Positions 22,514 to 37,500 of a stretch of DNA of 64,000 bases are shown in pieces. Every line of letters starts with the position of its first letter. Position 1 is the stretch's first letter. The stretch is taken from NCBI RefSeq assembly GCF_039555335.1, contig NC_092628.1:71081706-71145705 (forward strand), read 5' to 3'. The stretch comes from Amphiura filiformis. Lineage: Eukaryota; Echinodermata; Ophiuroidea; Amphilepidida; Amphiuridae. The translations under genes and the position numbers were made by a program. The notes beneath the pieces are model-generated. The model had not been told where the DNA came from and searched no databases. It was given only the letters and a program-made list of their open reading frames with translations.

Positions 22514-25500
22514 GTAGGAATAAGGATATACAATATTGTACTTACAATTAAAGCCATATTATAACATTTGCTGAGGAGGACGCCCTCAATATTTATCAAT
22601 TTTTTGTCACAATTATATTGTACTTTATTAAACCAACATACCCTGCAAAAATCAAGACTCTAGGTGCTGTAGTTTTGTCAAAATCCAAGATTTTGATTAA
22701 AACACAGGAACCGTCGTTATATTATTTAGATGGAATTATTAGTTGAACGCATACATGATGTTCATAACACTGTACGTACAGGGCATACAGGACAGTGATC
22801 TACACAACAAAGGATCGTACCATAACACAACCAAAAGAAATGATACGTATTGGCGACATTGGCGCTGGTAGTAAATTTCAATTTTCTTTGCTTTGCCTTA
22901 GTTGTTTGGCTCAAAAATAAAAGGGGATATATCTGCCAGTAAAAGCTAACATTTTATGGCAAAGAAATGCTAATCTATTTGTATGAAAATGTTATAATAT
23001 GGCTTTAATCCGCACTGATATTACCAGGGTTGTTTTGTTTATAAATATCATTGGTTTGCTACAAAGGGAATACATGTCATGTACATCTTTGCCCAGTTAT
23101 GAATAGTTGTCAAGGTACTTTTTTATTTGTCATGATTTTACAAATTTGTCACATGCAATGGAATATACCGTTTGATTTGCAGTTAGTGAATGAGTTTCTA
23201 GCTGACCAACGCCATGCAGCGCCACCGCAGACATTTCGTATGGATGCACTCTTCCAAGAAATGCGAGAGATTGAAGCCCAATCTATGCATGCACCTATGC
23301 AAGGTAAGTTTCATGTGATGTTGGTTTCTTGTTCCACATATCCATCATCAACAAAATCTTAATGACTGCAATGTTTATAAGCAAAGATTAGCTGATCTTT
23401 GGATAAACATGATGTAACACTGTACATGAGCACTTCATTGTTTGATAGCAATTAGCATGATTACCCTTTACATATATACCTCTGGAATATTTCACCATGG
23501 ACTTGGCAAACTTTTGATTTCTTGCTATCTTCATTTAATTAATAAAGGGCACACCTTTGTGCCACTTTTACTTAGAAACCAATTATTGTTTGATTTTGGC
23601 TGTTTCCAAGAAAGCCAGAGGTACACTATGACTATTTTGATCACCATGCATGATGATCCAATATGGCAGACTGGTCATAGTTTTATACATGAGTCTATAT
23701 TATGAAGTAAGATGTCTATATAATCCCTTTTGTAGGCCCAGCAGTGGCAGACTTAGCAGCTCATCCTGACTGGGCAGCGGATTTCTTGGAAGCGGAACAG
23801 AAAAGAGCAGAGGAAATCATTGATGACAGAGACTCTGATTGGACGAAAGACTTTCTAGACAGCCAAAGCTCAGCAGGTAATTGACATTATCTTCACACAC
23901 ATGTAATTATTACTCATTGATATTTTGTGGTAGATATTAATTACAAGTAAAGTGATCTATGATTTTACACAGTATAGGTCAGTCCATTCAATTCCAAAAC
24001 TAATTGCAAAAGATAAAAACGTTTGAACTAATTTGGCACCATTGGTTTTCTTTCTTCTTGAATATTGGTTTTTGATGTAAGAGATATGGAATAACCAAAA
24101 GGCAATAAATATTTTATTTATACATATTGAAATTCAGATGAGAATACTCACAATATCATTCAAAGTACACTGATCATGTAAATTCCCCAACTTCTGTTGT
24201 TTAAAAAAAAAAAGGAAGGTTTTTATTTCAAACTCAAATGGTGACCCGCAGGTCAAATTGCTAGAATTGAACATTAAACACACCAAAACAGACACAATGC
24301 AATTTACAGGCAGCAGCTTAATCAGCGCCAATATATTGCAACATTGAAACAAACAACTATACAAACATCCAATCCAACCCAACCACATCCCCCAGTAGGC
24401 AATGAGGATAAAGTGCCTTGCCCAAGGACACAACACGTTGGCACGACCGCACGAGCGGGGCTCGAACTCACAACCTATGGATTATGAGTCGGGCGCCTTA
24501 TCCACTGGGCCACATGTGCTTTATAACAAATGTGTTTGTGACTTGTTATTTTCATCTGCAGTTGGTCCAGATATTTTGCCTGTTACAAGTGACATCAAAT
24601 GGGCTGAGGAGTACTTGGAACAGAGTGAGCACCAACAATGGTAAGCATTAGCCAGAGGTTACGTTAATATTCACAGTTCATTATTATTTCAATCATTGGC
24701 CATGTTTAAAGTTACATAGCTATTCCTACTTTCAGTGTAATTTGCCTGTTTGTTTAAATGAATGAAATTGGATAAATATCACTTCTGATTATATTGTAAC
24801 TATTTGTCCTTTCCATTATTTTTTAATTGAAGGGCTGAAGAATTCACTAAACCAGAAGATGCAAAATGGCAAGTATAAACAAAATATATGATAAAAGTAT
24901 ATAGCATTATTAAATAGATCACCAATAACTAAATCAGAGATATACAGTAATTTTTGCCAAATAATAGATTTAAATGTTGGCATCCTTAAATAAAAACCAA
25001 ACCTAATAATAATAAAATAATAACAAACCTTAGAGGTTTCACACCAATAGTTGTTTCACAAGTTCAATTCAAGGAGAAAGATAATATGTGACACGATCTG
25101 GTCCATGGGGGCCAAAGGAGGCATTTTTGAAAATTGAGTTACTGTAATTATTACATTATACATACAATAGGCTATCATTTACTGAAAACAAGTGTCTAGC
25201 ATACTTGGTTCCAAAGTGATGAAGTTTTTTGATGTCTATTTCCTTATGTATTTTATTGTTTTTTACTCCATATTTTTACCTCAATTTCAAATTTGCCGCC
25301 TTTGGCCCCATGGACTAGATCGTGTCACATATTCAAAATTATTATCCACATGGATGGTGGCAGCCTTATACTAAATATTTCAATTCTGTGACTCTTCCTT
25401 TCACAAAAATATGCTTTTGTAAGTGGCGGGTGAATAATTGAAAAGTTACAACATTCATAAATCATATCGGATGTGTGTGTTTGTTATTAATGTCGACCCT

Positions 25501-28500
25501 TTTCCTTTTCAGGGTGGATGAGTTTCAAGCCAAAGCAGAGACAGATGCTGAGTTAGCCAGGACTGCCAATCAATTACTAGGCACTCTAGATGATCCAAAG
25601 TTTGCAAACTCTGAGGTATGGAATCATATTAGAAAAACCATTACTATGTATTTGACTGAAAATTGTGTAGTGTAGTATAGTATTTGATTCATGTTAAAGG
25701 CTTAATGTACGATTTCCTTCAAATTTTAAATTTGTCATTATATACTCAAAATGCTGAAATAATACTAGTAATAATGATCGGGAATGGTTTCTGTCCATTT
25801 TGAGCTGAAATAACGAGGTAACGTGAAAGAAACACTGCTTGTTATTTTGGCCGTTTAACACGCAGTTCTATTCGCGGACATAAAGTCATAATTTCTTGAA
25901 TTATGACTTTATGTCGAACTTTGCTCTGTTTACCTACAAACACAACAAATTTGGCTGATTCCATTTAGGTGCAAGTTGCGACATGTGTAAACATTACAAA
26001 TATGCCAAAAAATCAGGTTTGAAAAAAATTAACCAAATTCATATTATAAGATCGTACATTATGACTTTAACAAAACTGTAAAAAAGGGTTAAAATTGATT
26101 AACAGATTATGAATCTTTGATCCAAATTGTATAATGGTAAAAGTTCTACCAGTTACAGCCTGGTACCAGTGTTTCATTGATTTTGGAGGTTGTAATTTTC
26201 ATTCGTTCTTTATGTTTGCTTTAAAAGTTCATGAAATTTGTGAAGAAAATTGGAGAGGGTGAAGTGAAGATAGAAGATAACCAAGTGAAGGGTGCAGATG
26301 GCAAACCAGTGGGAGCAGTAGCTGATGACTGGACACAGGAATTCTCTAAAGAACAGGTGGGTTTCTGATTTAAATGACAGATTTTTATACCTGCGCATAA
26401 TAAGGCTAAGATATAGTTTGATGTTGTGCTATTGCAATAAATGCTGCATCAATTTTGCTTTAGCAGTTGAATCAACACAAAATTCAATTTAAAAACAATT
26501 TTGGTATGTTTGGAATTTGACCCTAATTTAAATCTTATTGATGGTACCATTTCCAGCACCTGTTAATTAATGATACCACTTAATCATCATATTTCATTTG
26601 CAGCTGAAGCACATTATCAGTGTCACATAGACCACTCTTATCTATACAGACATTTGTTAGTTTTTTTTACTTGGTCCATAAAATATGACACTCACTTATC
26701 AGCAATTATTCAAATTTTTTAAAAATTTTGAGTAAATGAAGAATATGACTTCTACATGCCATGTATTAACCTTTCTCAATATACAGTTGCAACAACTCTG
26801 TTAGTAATAAACTTAATTTAAGGGTTACTGATGTCAATTAATGGTATTATAAGTCTGCCTATTTTGGACTGAGCAAAGTATATATATGTGCACATCCATA
26901 TCAAAATGATGCACTTGTCGGCTGCTACATGTGTCTCTATTTACCATAGTTAATAGAATAAATACCAGTTAACTTCAACTCATACACAAGTCACATGGTT
27001 TAGGAATGGTTTCTGTATTACTAATCCATGTGACTTGGGGATGATTTGAAGTGACATGCACTAGAGATGAGTCTTGATATTAATTTTATTCTTAGCTATT
27101 TATGTAAAAAGAGACTCATGTGACAAGTGCATCATTTTGATATGGATAATTTTATTTGTAGCTATTTATGTAAAAAGAGACTCGTGTAGCAGGTGACAAG
27201 TGCATCATTTTGATATGGATGTACACATAGATACATCCTACTGCTAGACAAAGTTAGCTTCCAAGATGTTAAGACAAACTGTACATGCTTATATAAACAG
27301 AAGTCAAAACAGGTTTTATACTCAGATGGTAAATTTAAATCAATCTAAATGCATGATTATATATAATTTATTTCCTTTAAGTACAAGCGACAGTTTGGAA
27401 ACCTCAAAGATAAGGTAATTGGTGTATGTGTATGAAGTGCAAATCCCTTGTGCCGCCCCAACAAGTTTTTCATATACCTCCGACACATTTTCTTCCACCG
27501 TCTTTGTCTCGCTCTATATTAGATATCCTTTTCTGTATTTTTTCTGTTACTCAAATATGGTTTGTGCTGAATTGTCTTTTAAGTTGGTGTACTTGTACTA
27601 CCATTATAAAGACAAGATTGACAAGAATAAGGTCAGTCTCCTCTATAACATTTGCAGAGCATTTCATTGTTATTACAATATTTGATTCCAGTTTTGAGAT
27701 GCCATTTGCAGTGTTATTTGGAACTGTACTTGCTTGAAACCCGCTGAATAGTTTACTGTTCTTGCACTTTCGTTCTTGTTTTTTGTTCAACTTCAGTTGT
27801 TGTTGTTCTTTTTCAATTTGTTTTTGTTTTGAATAGTGTGCACATTCTCTCTTTTTTTTCTTAAACGGAATCTTTATAGTTGTATTGTCTTTGTTGTTAG
27901 AAGAGTAGATAGTTGTTGAAGTAATTGTATGCAGAAAAGGGGTTGAATTTGATCATTGATCCAAACAAATTACATTTCTAAAACAAATGATTACATTAGC
28001 AAAATTGTTACATTGGGCTGGTATTTAAGGCATTTCTCTTTTATGAGGGAATAACACTATAATTTGAATCCCAATAGATTTATTTTATTGTAACTCCTTT
28101 TTTATGTCCTGTTGTGATTGCTGTGTACCATAATTGCACTTTATCCTTGTTTCTCAAATCCACCTTGCCAGAAGATACTCAGTGTTAGAAATAAGCTACA
28201 ATTTTTAAGGGTAAAAAAATGTACAGACCCTCATCACTTTTCTCAGGCCAGAACTCAAATGAGTATTTGTGACACTTTCCAAGACTCTCGACTTGTAAAA
28301 CGGGCAATGCCAATATAGCAGGGAAGTATTGGTTTTGAAGTCAGTATTGTTATGAATTCATAAGTAACAAAATTTCACGGGCCCCAGGATAGCGTATCTG
28401 GGCCTGTAGTGATTTTCACAGGCTTTTGTCCTGAGGGCTGCCTTTTTTCTAACACTGGACTTCCTGCTCTCCAGTTAGCATTGCAATTTACACATGAAAT

Positions 28501-31500
28501 GGAAGCTACATACTTTTTAATTAATCAAGTATGTTCAGAAATCCTCTTAACACAATGTTCAAATTAAAGTTTCCCCATCTCTTGACAAGAACTGTTGATT
28601 TCATAATATTTATGATGTGTCATATGCTTTTCTCACTCAATATTTCACTTCATTCCTTGAGCTATTGATATGGGTTTTTTTCTATGATTTTCCCACCCTT
28701 ATTAACTTTTGTATTTTGTAATATAATGTTTGCAACTTATTATTGTGTATTGTAGGAACTCCTATCAGACCAGTGGGCAAAAGAGTTTGCTTCAGAGAAT
28801 ACAGTACCCTCAGATTCAGAGTTCTGGGATAAATTACAGAAGTCTTGGGAGGAATTAGCCCAAGAGGATGAGGCTGGAGAGCACCCATGGCTTTCAGATT
28901 TCAACACACAATTCAAAGACCCAGTAAGTATAATCCGCGACTTACAATTTTAAGATGATACTTGTATAAGACATGCATCCTATTTAGATGGAAAACATGT
29001 TACACATTTCATCAGTAGTATTTCCTCAAAATACATTATGCTCCTCAAAGGGACCACATGTTTTTTGCATTTATTGCTCGTATTGCATATTTTGTGTTGT
29101 GCATGGAATGAATCTTCTGCATTTGCAACATGCTTAGCTACATGTACCATATACTCTAAGAATTTGATTTACTGTTGAGCCATTCTATTCAGCTAATCAG
29201 AACCCCACTTCCGTGTTTATGCTCTGCATGCTCTCAAAATGTAAACAAGTGCCATTCTTCTCTGACAAAAACTGTAGTGTTTATAGTCATTTATACCAGA
29301 ACCATGAAAAAGTAAAAATCTAGAGTTTATAATGCCATCTTTATTGAATTATCCTGACAGTAAAGTTCATCATAATCACTACATCATAACAAAGGAGCCA
29401 TGATATAATATCAAATGTTCTTCTTTACAGGAGTACAAATTTGAAGATGAGAATCCTTTGAAGGATCACCCCAATCCATTTGAGGAAGGTCTGAAGAGAT
29501 TAAAAGATGGAGATTTAGCTAATGCAGTACTATTATTTGAAGCGGAAGTACTCCAAAGGCCGGAACATATGGAGGTAAATATTTTTACTTAATCAGTTGG
29601 GGTTTGGAATTTTGTCTATTATAATGCACTTTAATTTTGAGTTATGATAAAAACATAAAAATTGAGAAACCGTATGTTTTAGTACTTTTCGTATCAACAT
29701 TTCAACACAATGATCAAAGTAATTCAAACAATTCAGCCGTATATTGCACTTCTGTATTTCTCTTTGCAAGACTAAAAGAAAATTATGTATGCCCTAAACA
29801 CAAACAGTGCAACAGATAACCCCAAAATGGCCTTTGAAAGCATAAAGGGGTAAACGTGTTAGTAGCATGTTTCCTTTTGAAGGTTACTTAGCTAGTGACA
29901 GTAGAAAGATTTTATACGACAGAGATTGAACTTCAGATTAGTTCAGGTGATAAGCATTTTGTGAATCCTTGCATTTTTCAGGCCTGGCAATACCTTGGTA
30001 CAACTCAAGCAGAAAATGAGCAGGAACAAGCAGCAATTGCAGCTCTAAGAAAGTAAGTATATCAAGCCATTCTAATGGTTTAAATTTTCTTTTTGTTTGA
30101 TTAAATAACTTTCTGTTCATCCCATATTCATCTAATGGGACAAGACCAGTAGCATCAACTTGACAATAATATATTCATGTTGAAATGATAACAGGTATGT
30201 TCAAATCTCACTGTAGTAGAGTTGTTGTGTCAAAGGTGACATAAGTCATCAAAGATATCTATGTATAAAGATCTAATAGTACAGTCAGACACCTCTTTAA
30301 TATATTACTCAAGTGCATAGTCAACACTGATATACTTAAACCACCAATGAGTTGGCCTTTGTGTTCATGTGTCTTACAATTTGTTCTCTTTTTATATCCT
30401 ACAGGTGCCTAGAAATTCAACCCGATAACCTTACAGCTCTGATGAGTCTAGCAGTTAGTTATACCAATGAATCCTTACAGAACCAAGCATTAGAAACCCT
30501 AACAGACTGGCTTGCAGCGAACCCCAAATATAAACATATAGTCAAAGAGGATAGATCACAAAACAAGATGCAACACCCCATGTCTTCATTTCTCATGAGG
30601 TGAGTTATACCAATGAATCCTTACAGAACCAAGCATTAGAAACCCTAACAGACTGGCTTGCAGCGAATCCCAAATATAAACATATAGTCAAAGAGGATAG
30701 ATCACAAAACAAGATGCAACACCCCATGTCTTCATTTCTCATGAGGTGAGTTATACCGATGAATCCTTACAGAACCAAGCATTAGAAACCCTAACAGACT
30801 GGCTTGCAGCGAACCCCAAATATAAACATATAGTCAAAGAGGATAGATCACAAAACAAGATGCAACATCCCATGTCTTCATTTCTCATGAGGTGAGTTAT
30901 ACCAATGAATCCTTACAGAACCAAGCATTAGAAACCCTAACAGACTGGCTTGCAGCGAACCCGAAATATAAACATATAGTCAAAGAGGATAGATCACAAA
31001 ACAAGATGCAACACCCCATGTCTTCATTTCTCATAAGGTGAGTTATACCAATGAATCCTTACAGAACCAAGCATTAGAAACCCTAACAGACTGGCTTGCA
31101 GCGAATCCCAAATATAAACATATAGTCAAAAAGGATAGATCACAAAACAAGATGCAACATCCCATGTCTTCGTTTCTCATGAGGTGAGTTATACCAATGA
31201 ATCCTTACAGAACCAAGCATTAGAAACCCTAACAGACTGGCTTGCAGCGAATCCCAAATATAAACATATAGTCAAAGAGGATAGATCACAAAACAAGATG
31301 CAACATCCCATGTCTTCATTTCTCATGAGGTGAGTTATACCAATGAATCCTTACAGAACCAAGCATTAGAAACCCTAACAGACTGGCTTGCAGCGAACCC
31401 CAAATATAAACATATAGTCAAAGAGGATAGATCACAAAACAAGATGCAACACCCCATGTCTTCATTTCTCATGAGGTGAGTTATACCAATGAATCCTTAC

Positions 31501-34500
31501 AGAACCAAGCATTAGAAACCCTAACAGACTGGCTTGCAGCAAACCCCAAATATAAACATATAGTCAAAGAGGATAGATCACAAAACAAGATGCAACACCC
31601 CATGTCTTCATTTCTCATGAGGTGAGTTATACCAATGAATCCTTACAGAACCAAGCATTAGAAACCCTAACAGACTGGCTTGCAGCGAACCCCAAATATA
31701 AACATATAGTCAAAGAGGATAGATCACAAAACAAGATGCAACATCCCATGTCTTCATTTCTCATGAGGTGAGTTATACCAATGAATCCTTACAGAACCAA
31801 GCATTAGAAACCCTAACAGACTGGCTTGCAGCGAACCCCAAATATAAACATATAGTCAAAGAGGATAGATCACAAAACAAGATGCAACATCCCATGTCTT
31901 CATTTCTCATGAGGTGAGTTATACCAATGAATCATTACAGAACCAAGCATTAGAAACCCTAACGGACTGGCTTGCAGCGAACCCCAAATATAAACATATA
32001 GTCAAAGAGGATAGATCACAAAACAAGATGCAACACCCCATGTCTTCATTTCTCATGAGGTGAGTTATACCAATGAATCATTACAGAACCAAGCATTAGA
32101 AACCCTAACAGACTGGCTTGCAGCGAACCCCAAATATAAACATATAGTCAAAGAGGATAGATCACAAAACAAGATGCAACACCCCATGTCTTCATTTCTC
32201 ATGAGGTGAGTTATACCAATGAGTCCTTACAGAACCAAGCATTAGAAACCCTAACAGACTGGCTTGCAGCAAACCCCAAATATAAACATATAGTCAAAGA
32301 GGATAGATCACAAAACAAGATGCAACACCCCATGTCTTCATTTCTCATGAGGTGAGTTATACCAATGAGTCCTTACAGAACCAAGCATTAGAAACCCTAA
32401 CAGACTGGCTTGCAGCAAATCCCAAATATAAACATATAGTCAAAGAGGATAGATCACAAAACAAGATGCAACACCCCATGTCTTCATTTCTCATGAGGTG
32501 AGTTATACCAATGAATCATTACAGAACCAAGCATTAGAAACCCTAACAGACTGGCTTGCAGCAAACCCCAAATATAAACATATAGTCAAAGAGGATAGAT
32601 CACAAAACAAGATGCAACATCCCATGTCTTCATTTCTCATGAGGTGAGTTATACCAATGAATCATTACAGAACCAAGCATTAGAAACCCTAACAGACTGG
32701 CTTGCAGCGAACCCCAAATATAAACATATAGTCAAAGAGGATAGATCACAAAACAAGATGCAACATCCCATGTCTTCATTTCTCATGAGGTGAGTTATAC
32801 CAATGAGTCCTTACAGAACCAAGCATTAGAAACCCTAACAGACTGGCTTGCAGCAAACCCCAAATATAAACATATAGTCAAAGAGGATAGATCACAAAAC
32901 AAGATGCAACATCCCATGTCTTCATTTCTCATGAGGTGAGTTATACCAATGAGTCCTTACAGAACCAAGCATTAGAAACCCTAACAGACTGGCTTGCAGC
33001 AAACCCCAAATATAAACATATAGTCAAAGAGGATAGATCACAAAACAAGATGCAACATCCCATGTCTTCATTTCTCATGAGGTGAGTTATACCAATGAGT
33101 CCTTACAGAACCAAGCATTAGAAACCCTAACAGACTGGCTTGCAGCAAACCCCAAATATAAACATATAGTCAAAGAGGATAGATCACAAAACAAGATGCA
33201 ACATCCCATGTCTTCATTTCTCATGAGGTGAGTTATACCAATGAGTCCTTACAGAACCAAGCATTAGAAACCCTAACAGACTGGCTTGCAGCAAACCCCA
33301 AATATAAACATATAGTCAAAGAGGATAGATCACAAAACAAGATGCAACACCCCATGTCTTCATTTCTCATGAGGTGAGTTATACCAATGAGTCCTTACAG
33401 AACCAAGCATTAGAAACCCTAACAGACTGGCTTGCAGCAAACCCCAAATATAAACATATAGTCAAAGAGGATAGATCACAAAACAAGATGCAACATCCCA
33501 TGTCTTCATTTCTCATGAGGGTGAGTTATACCAATGAGTCCTTACAGAACCAAGCATTAGAAACCCTAACAGACTGGCTTGCAGCAAACCCCAAATATAA
33601 ACATATAGTCAAAGAGGATAGATCACAAAACAAGATGCAACACCCCATGTCTTCATTTCTCATGAGGTGAGTTATACCAATGAGTCCTTACAGAACCAAG
33701 CATTAGAAACCCTAACAGACTGGCTTGCAGCGAATCCCAAATATAAACATATAGTCAAAGAGGATAGATCACAAAACAAGATGCAACACCCCATGTCTTC
33801 ATTTCTCATGAGGTGAGTTATACCAATGAATCCTTACAGAACCAAGCATTAGAAACCCTAACAGACTGGCTTGCAGCGAATCCCAAATATAAACATATAG
33901 TCAAAGAGGATAGATCACAAAACAAGATGCAACACCCCATGTCTTCATTTCTCATGAGGTGAGTTATACCAATGAGTCCTTACAGAACCAAGCATTAGAA
34001 ACCCTAACAGACTGGCTTGCAGCAAACCCCAAATATAAACATATAGTCAAAGAGGATAGATCACAAAACAAGATGCAACATCCCATGTCTTCATTTCTCA
34101 TGAGGTGAGTTATACCAATGAGTCCTTACAGAACCAAGCATTAGAAACCCTAACAGACTGGCTTGCAGCAAACCCCAAATATAAACATATAGTCAAAGAG
34201 GATAGATCACAAAACAAGATGCAACATCCCATGTCTTCATTTCTCATGAGGTGAGTTATACCAATGAATCCTTACAGAACCAAGCATTAGAAACCCTAAC
34301 AGACTGGCTTGCAGCAAACCCCAAATATAAACATATAGTCAAAGAGGATAGATCACAAAACAAGATGCAACACCCCATGTCTTCATTTCTCATGAGGTGA
34401 GTTATACCAATGAGTCCTTACAGAACCAAGCATTAGAAACCCTAACAGACTGGCTTGCAGCAAACCCCAAATATAAACATATAGTCAAAGAGGATAGATC

Positions 34501-37500
34501 ACAAAACAAGATGCAACATCCCATGTCTTCATTTCTCATGAGGTGAGTTATACCAATGAGTCCTTACAGAACCAAGCATTAGAAACCCTAACAGACTGGC
34601 TTGCAGCAAACCCCAAATATAAACATATAGTCAAAGAGGATAGATCACAAAACAAGATGCAACATCCCATGTCTTCATTTCTCATGAGGTGAGTTATACC
34701 AATGAGTCCTTACAGAACCAAGCATTAGAAACCCTAACAGACTGGCTTGCAGCAAACCCCAAATATAAACATATAGTCAAAGAGGATAGATCACAAAACA
34801 AGATGCAACACCCCATGTCTTCATTTCTCATGAGGTGAGTTATACCAATGAGTCCTTACAGAACCAAGCATTAGAAACCCTAACAGACTGGCTTGCAGCG
34901 AACCCCAAATATAAACATATAGTCAAAGAGGATAGATCACAAAACAAGATGCAACACCCCATGTCTTCATTTCTCATGAGGTGAGTTATACCAATGAGTC
35001 CTTACAGAACCAAGCATTAGAAACCCTAACAGACTGGCTTGCAGCGAACCCCAAATATAAACATATAGTCAAAGAGGATAGATCACAAAACAAGATGCAA
35101 CACCCCATGTCTTCATTTCTCATGAGGTGAGTTATACCAATGAGTCCTTACAGAACCAAGCATTAGAAACCCTAACAGACTGGCTTGCAGCGAACCCCAA
35201 ATATAAACATATAGTCAAAGAGGATAGATCACAAAACAAGATGCAACATCCCATGTCTTCATTTCTCATGAGGTGAGTTATACCAATGAGTCCTTACAGA
35301 ACCAAGCATTAGAAACCCTAACAGACTGGCTTGCAGCGAACCCCAAATATAAACATATAGTCAAAGAGGATAGATCACAAAACAAGATGCAACACCCCAT
35401 GTCTTCATTTCTCATGAGGTGAGTTATACCAATGAGTCCTTACAGAACCAAGCATTAGAAACCCTAACAGACTGGCTTGCAGCGAACCCCAAATATAAAC
35501 ATATAGTCAAAGAGGATAGATCACAAAACAAGATGCAACACCCCATGTCTTCATTTCTCATGAGGTGAGTTATACCAATGAGTCCTTACAGAACCAAGCA
35601 TTAGAAACCCTAACAGACTGGCTTGCAGCAAACCCCAAATATAAACATATAGTCAAAGAGGATAGATCACAAAACAAGATGCAACACCCCATGTCTTCAT
35701 TTCTCATGAGGTGAGTTATACCAATGAATCATTACAGAACCAAGCATTAGAAACCCTAACAGACTGGCTTGCAGCGAACCCCAAATATAAACATATAGTC
35801 AAAGAGGATAGATCACAAAACAAGATGCAACATCCCATGTCTTCATTTCTCATGAGGTGAGTTATACCAATGAATCATTACAGAACCAAGCATTAGAAAC
35901 CCTAACAGACTGGCTTGCAGCGAACCCCAAATATAAACATATAGTCAAAGAGGATAGATCACAAAACAAGATGCAACATCCCATGTCTTCATTTCTCATG
36001 AGGTGAGTTATACCAATGAATCATTACAGAACCAAGCATTAGAAACCCTAACAGACTGGCTTGCAGCAAACCCCAAATATAAACATATAGTCAAAGAGGA
36101 TAGATCACAAAACAAGATGCAACATCCCATGTCTTCATTTCTCATGAGGTGAGTTATACCAATGAGTCCTTACAGAACCAAGCATTAGAAACCCTAACAG
36201 ACTGGCTTGCAGCAAACCCCAAATATAAACATATAGTCAAAGAGGATAGATCACAAAACAAGATGCAACACCCCATGTCTTCATTTCTCATGAGGTGAGT
36301 TATACCAATGAGTCCTTACAGAACCAAGCATTAGAAACCCTAACAGACTGGCTTGCAGCAAACCCCAAATATAAACATATAGTCAAAGAGGATAGATCAC
36401 AAAACAAGATGCAACATCCCATGTCTTCATTTCTCATGAGGTGAGTTATACCAATGAATCCTTACAGAACCAAGCATTAGAAACCCTAACAGACTGGCTT
36501 GCAGCAAACCCCAAATATAAACATATAGTCAAAGAGGATAGATCACAAAACAAGATGCAACACCCCATGTCTTCATTTCTCATGAGGTGAGTTATACCAA
36601 TGAATCATTACAGAACCAAGCATTAGAAACCCTAACAGACTGGCTTGCAGCGAACCCCAAATATAAACATATAGTCAAAGAGGATAGATCACAAAACAAG
36701 ATGCAACACCCCATGTCTTCATTTCTCATGAGGTGAGTTATACCAATGAATCATTACAGAACCAAGCATTAGAAACCCTAACAGACTGGCTTGCAGCGAA
36801 CCCCAAATATAAACATATAGTCAAAGAGGATAGATCACAAAACAAGATGCAACACCCCATGTCTTCATTTCTCATGAGGTGAGTTATACCAATGAATCAT
36901 TACAGAACCAAGCATTAGAAACCCTAACAGACTGGCTTGCAGCAAACCCCAAATATAAACATATAGTCAAAGAGGATAGATCACAAAACAAGATGCAACA
37001 TCCCATGTCTTCATTTCTCATGAGGTGAGTTATACCAATGAGTCCTTACAGAACCAAGCATTAGAAACCCTAACAGACTGGCTTGCAGCGAACCCCAAAT
37101 ATAAACATATAGTCAAAGAGGATAGATCACAAAACAAGATGCAACACCCCATGTCTTCATTTCTCATGAGGTGAGTTATACCAATGAATCATTACAGAAC
37201 CAAGCATTAGAAACCCTAACAGACTGGCTTGCAGCAAACCCCAAATATAAACATATAGTCAAAGAGGATAGATCACAAAACAAGATGCAACATCCCATGT
37301 CTTCATTTCTCATGAGGTGAGTTATACCAATGAATCATTACAGAACCAAGCATTAGAAACCCTAACAGACTGGCTTGCAGCGAACCCCAAATATAAACAT
37401 ATAGTCAAAGAGGATAGATCACAAAACAAGATGCAACATCCCATGTCTTCATTTCTCATGAGGTGAGTTATACCAATGAATCATTACAGAACCAAGCATT

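Noticed and set aside
24440..24520. Functional tRNA gene on the minus strand
   Set aside because: A- and B-box words are present but the arms do not form a tRNA and the body continues with SINE sequence.
27609..27632. Second PEX5 microexon
   Set aside because: Short AAG-bounded segment has a weak acceptor without pyrimidine tract and no family match.
28180..28457. hAT MITE from CAGTGTTAGAAA ends
   Set aside because: Ends match but there is no 8-bp duplication and the interior shows no repeat support.
33374..33670. 98-codon ORF inside the array as a gene
   Set aside because: It is two units fused by the single extra G; it has no independent promoter, start context or acceptor.
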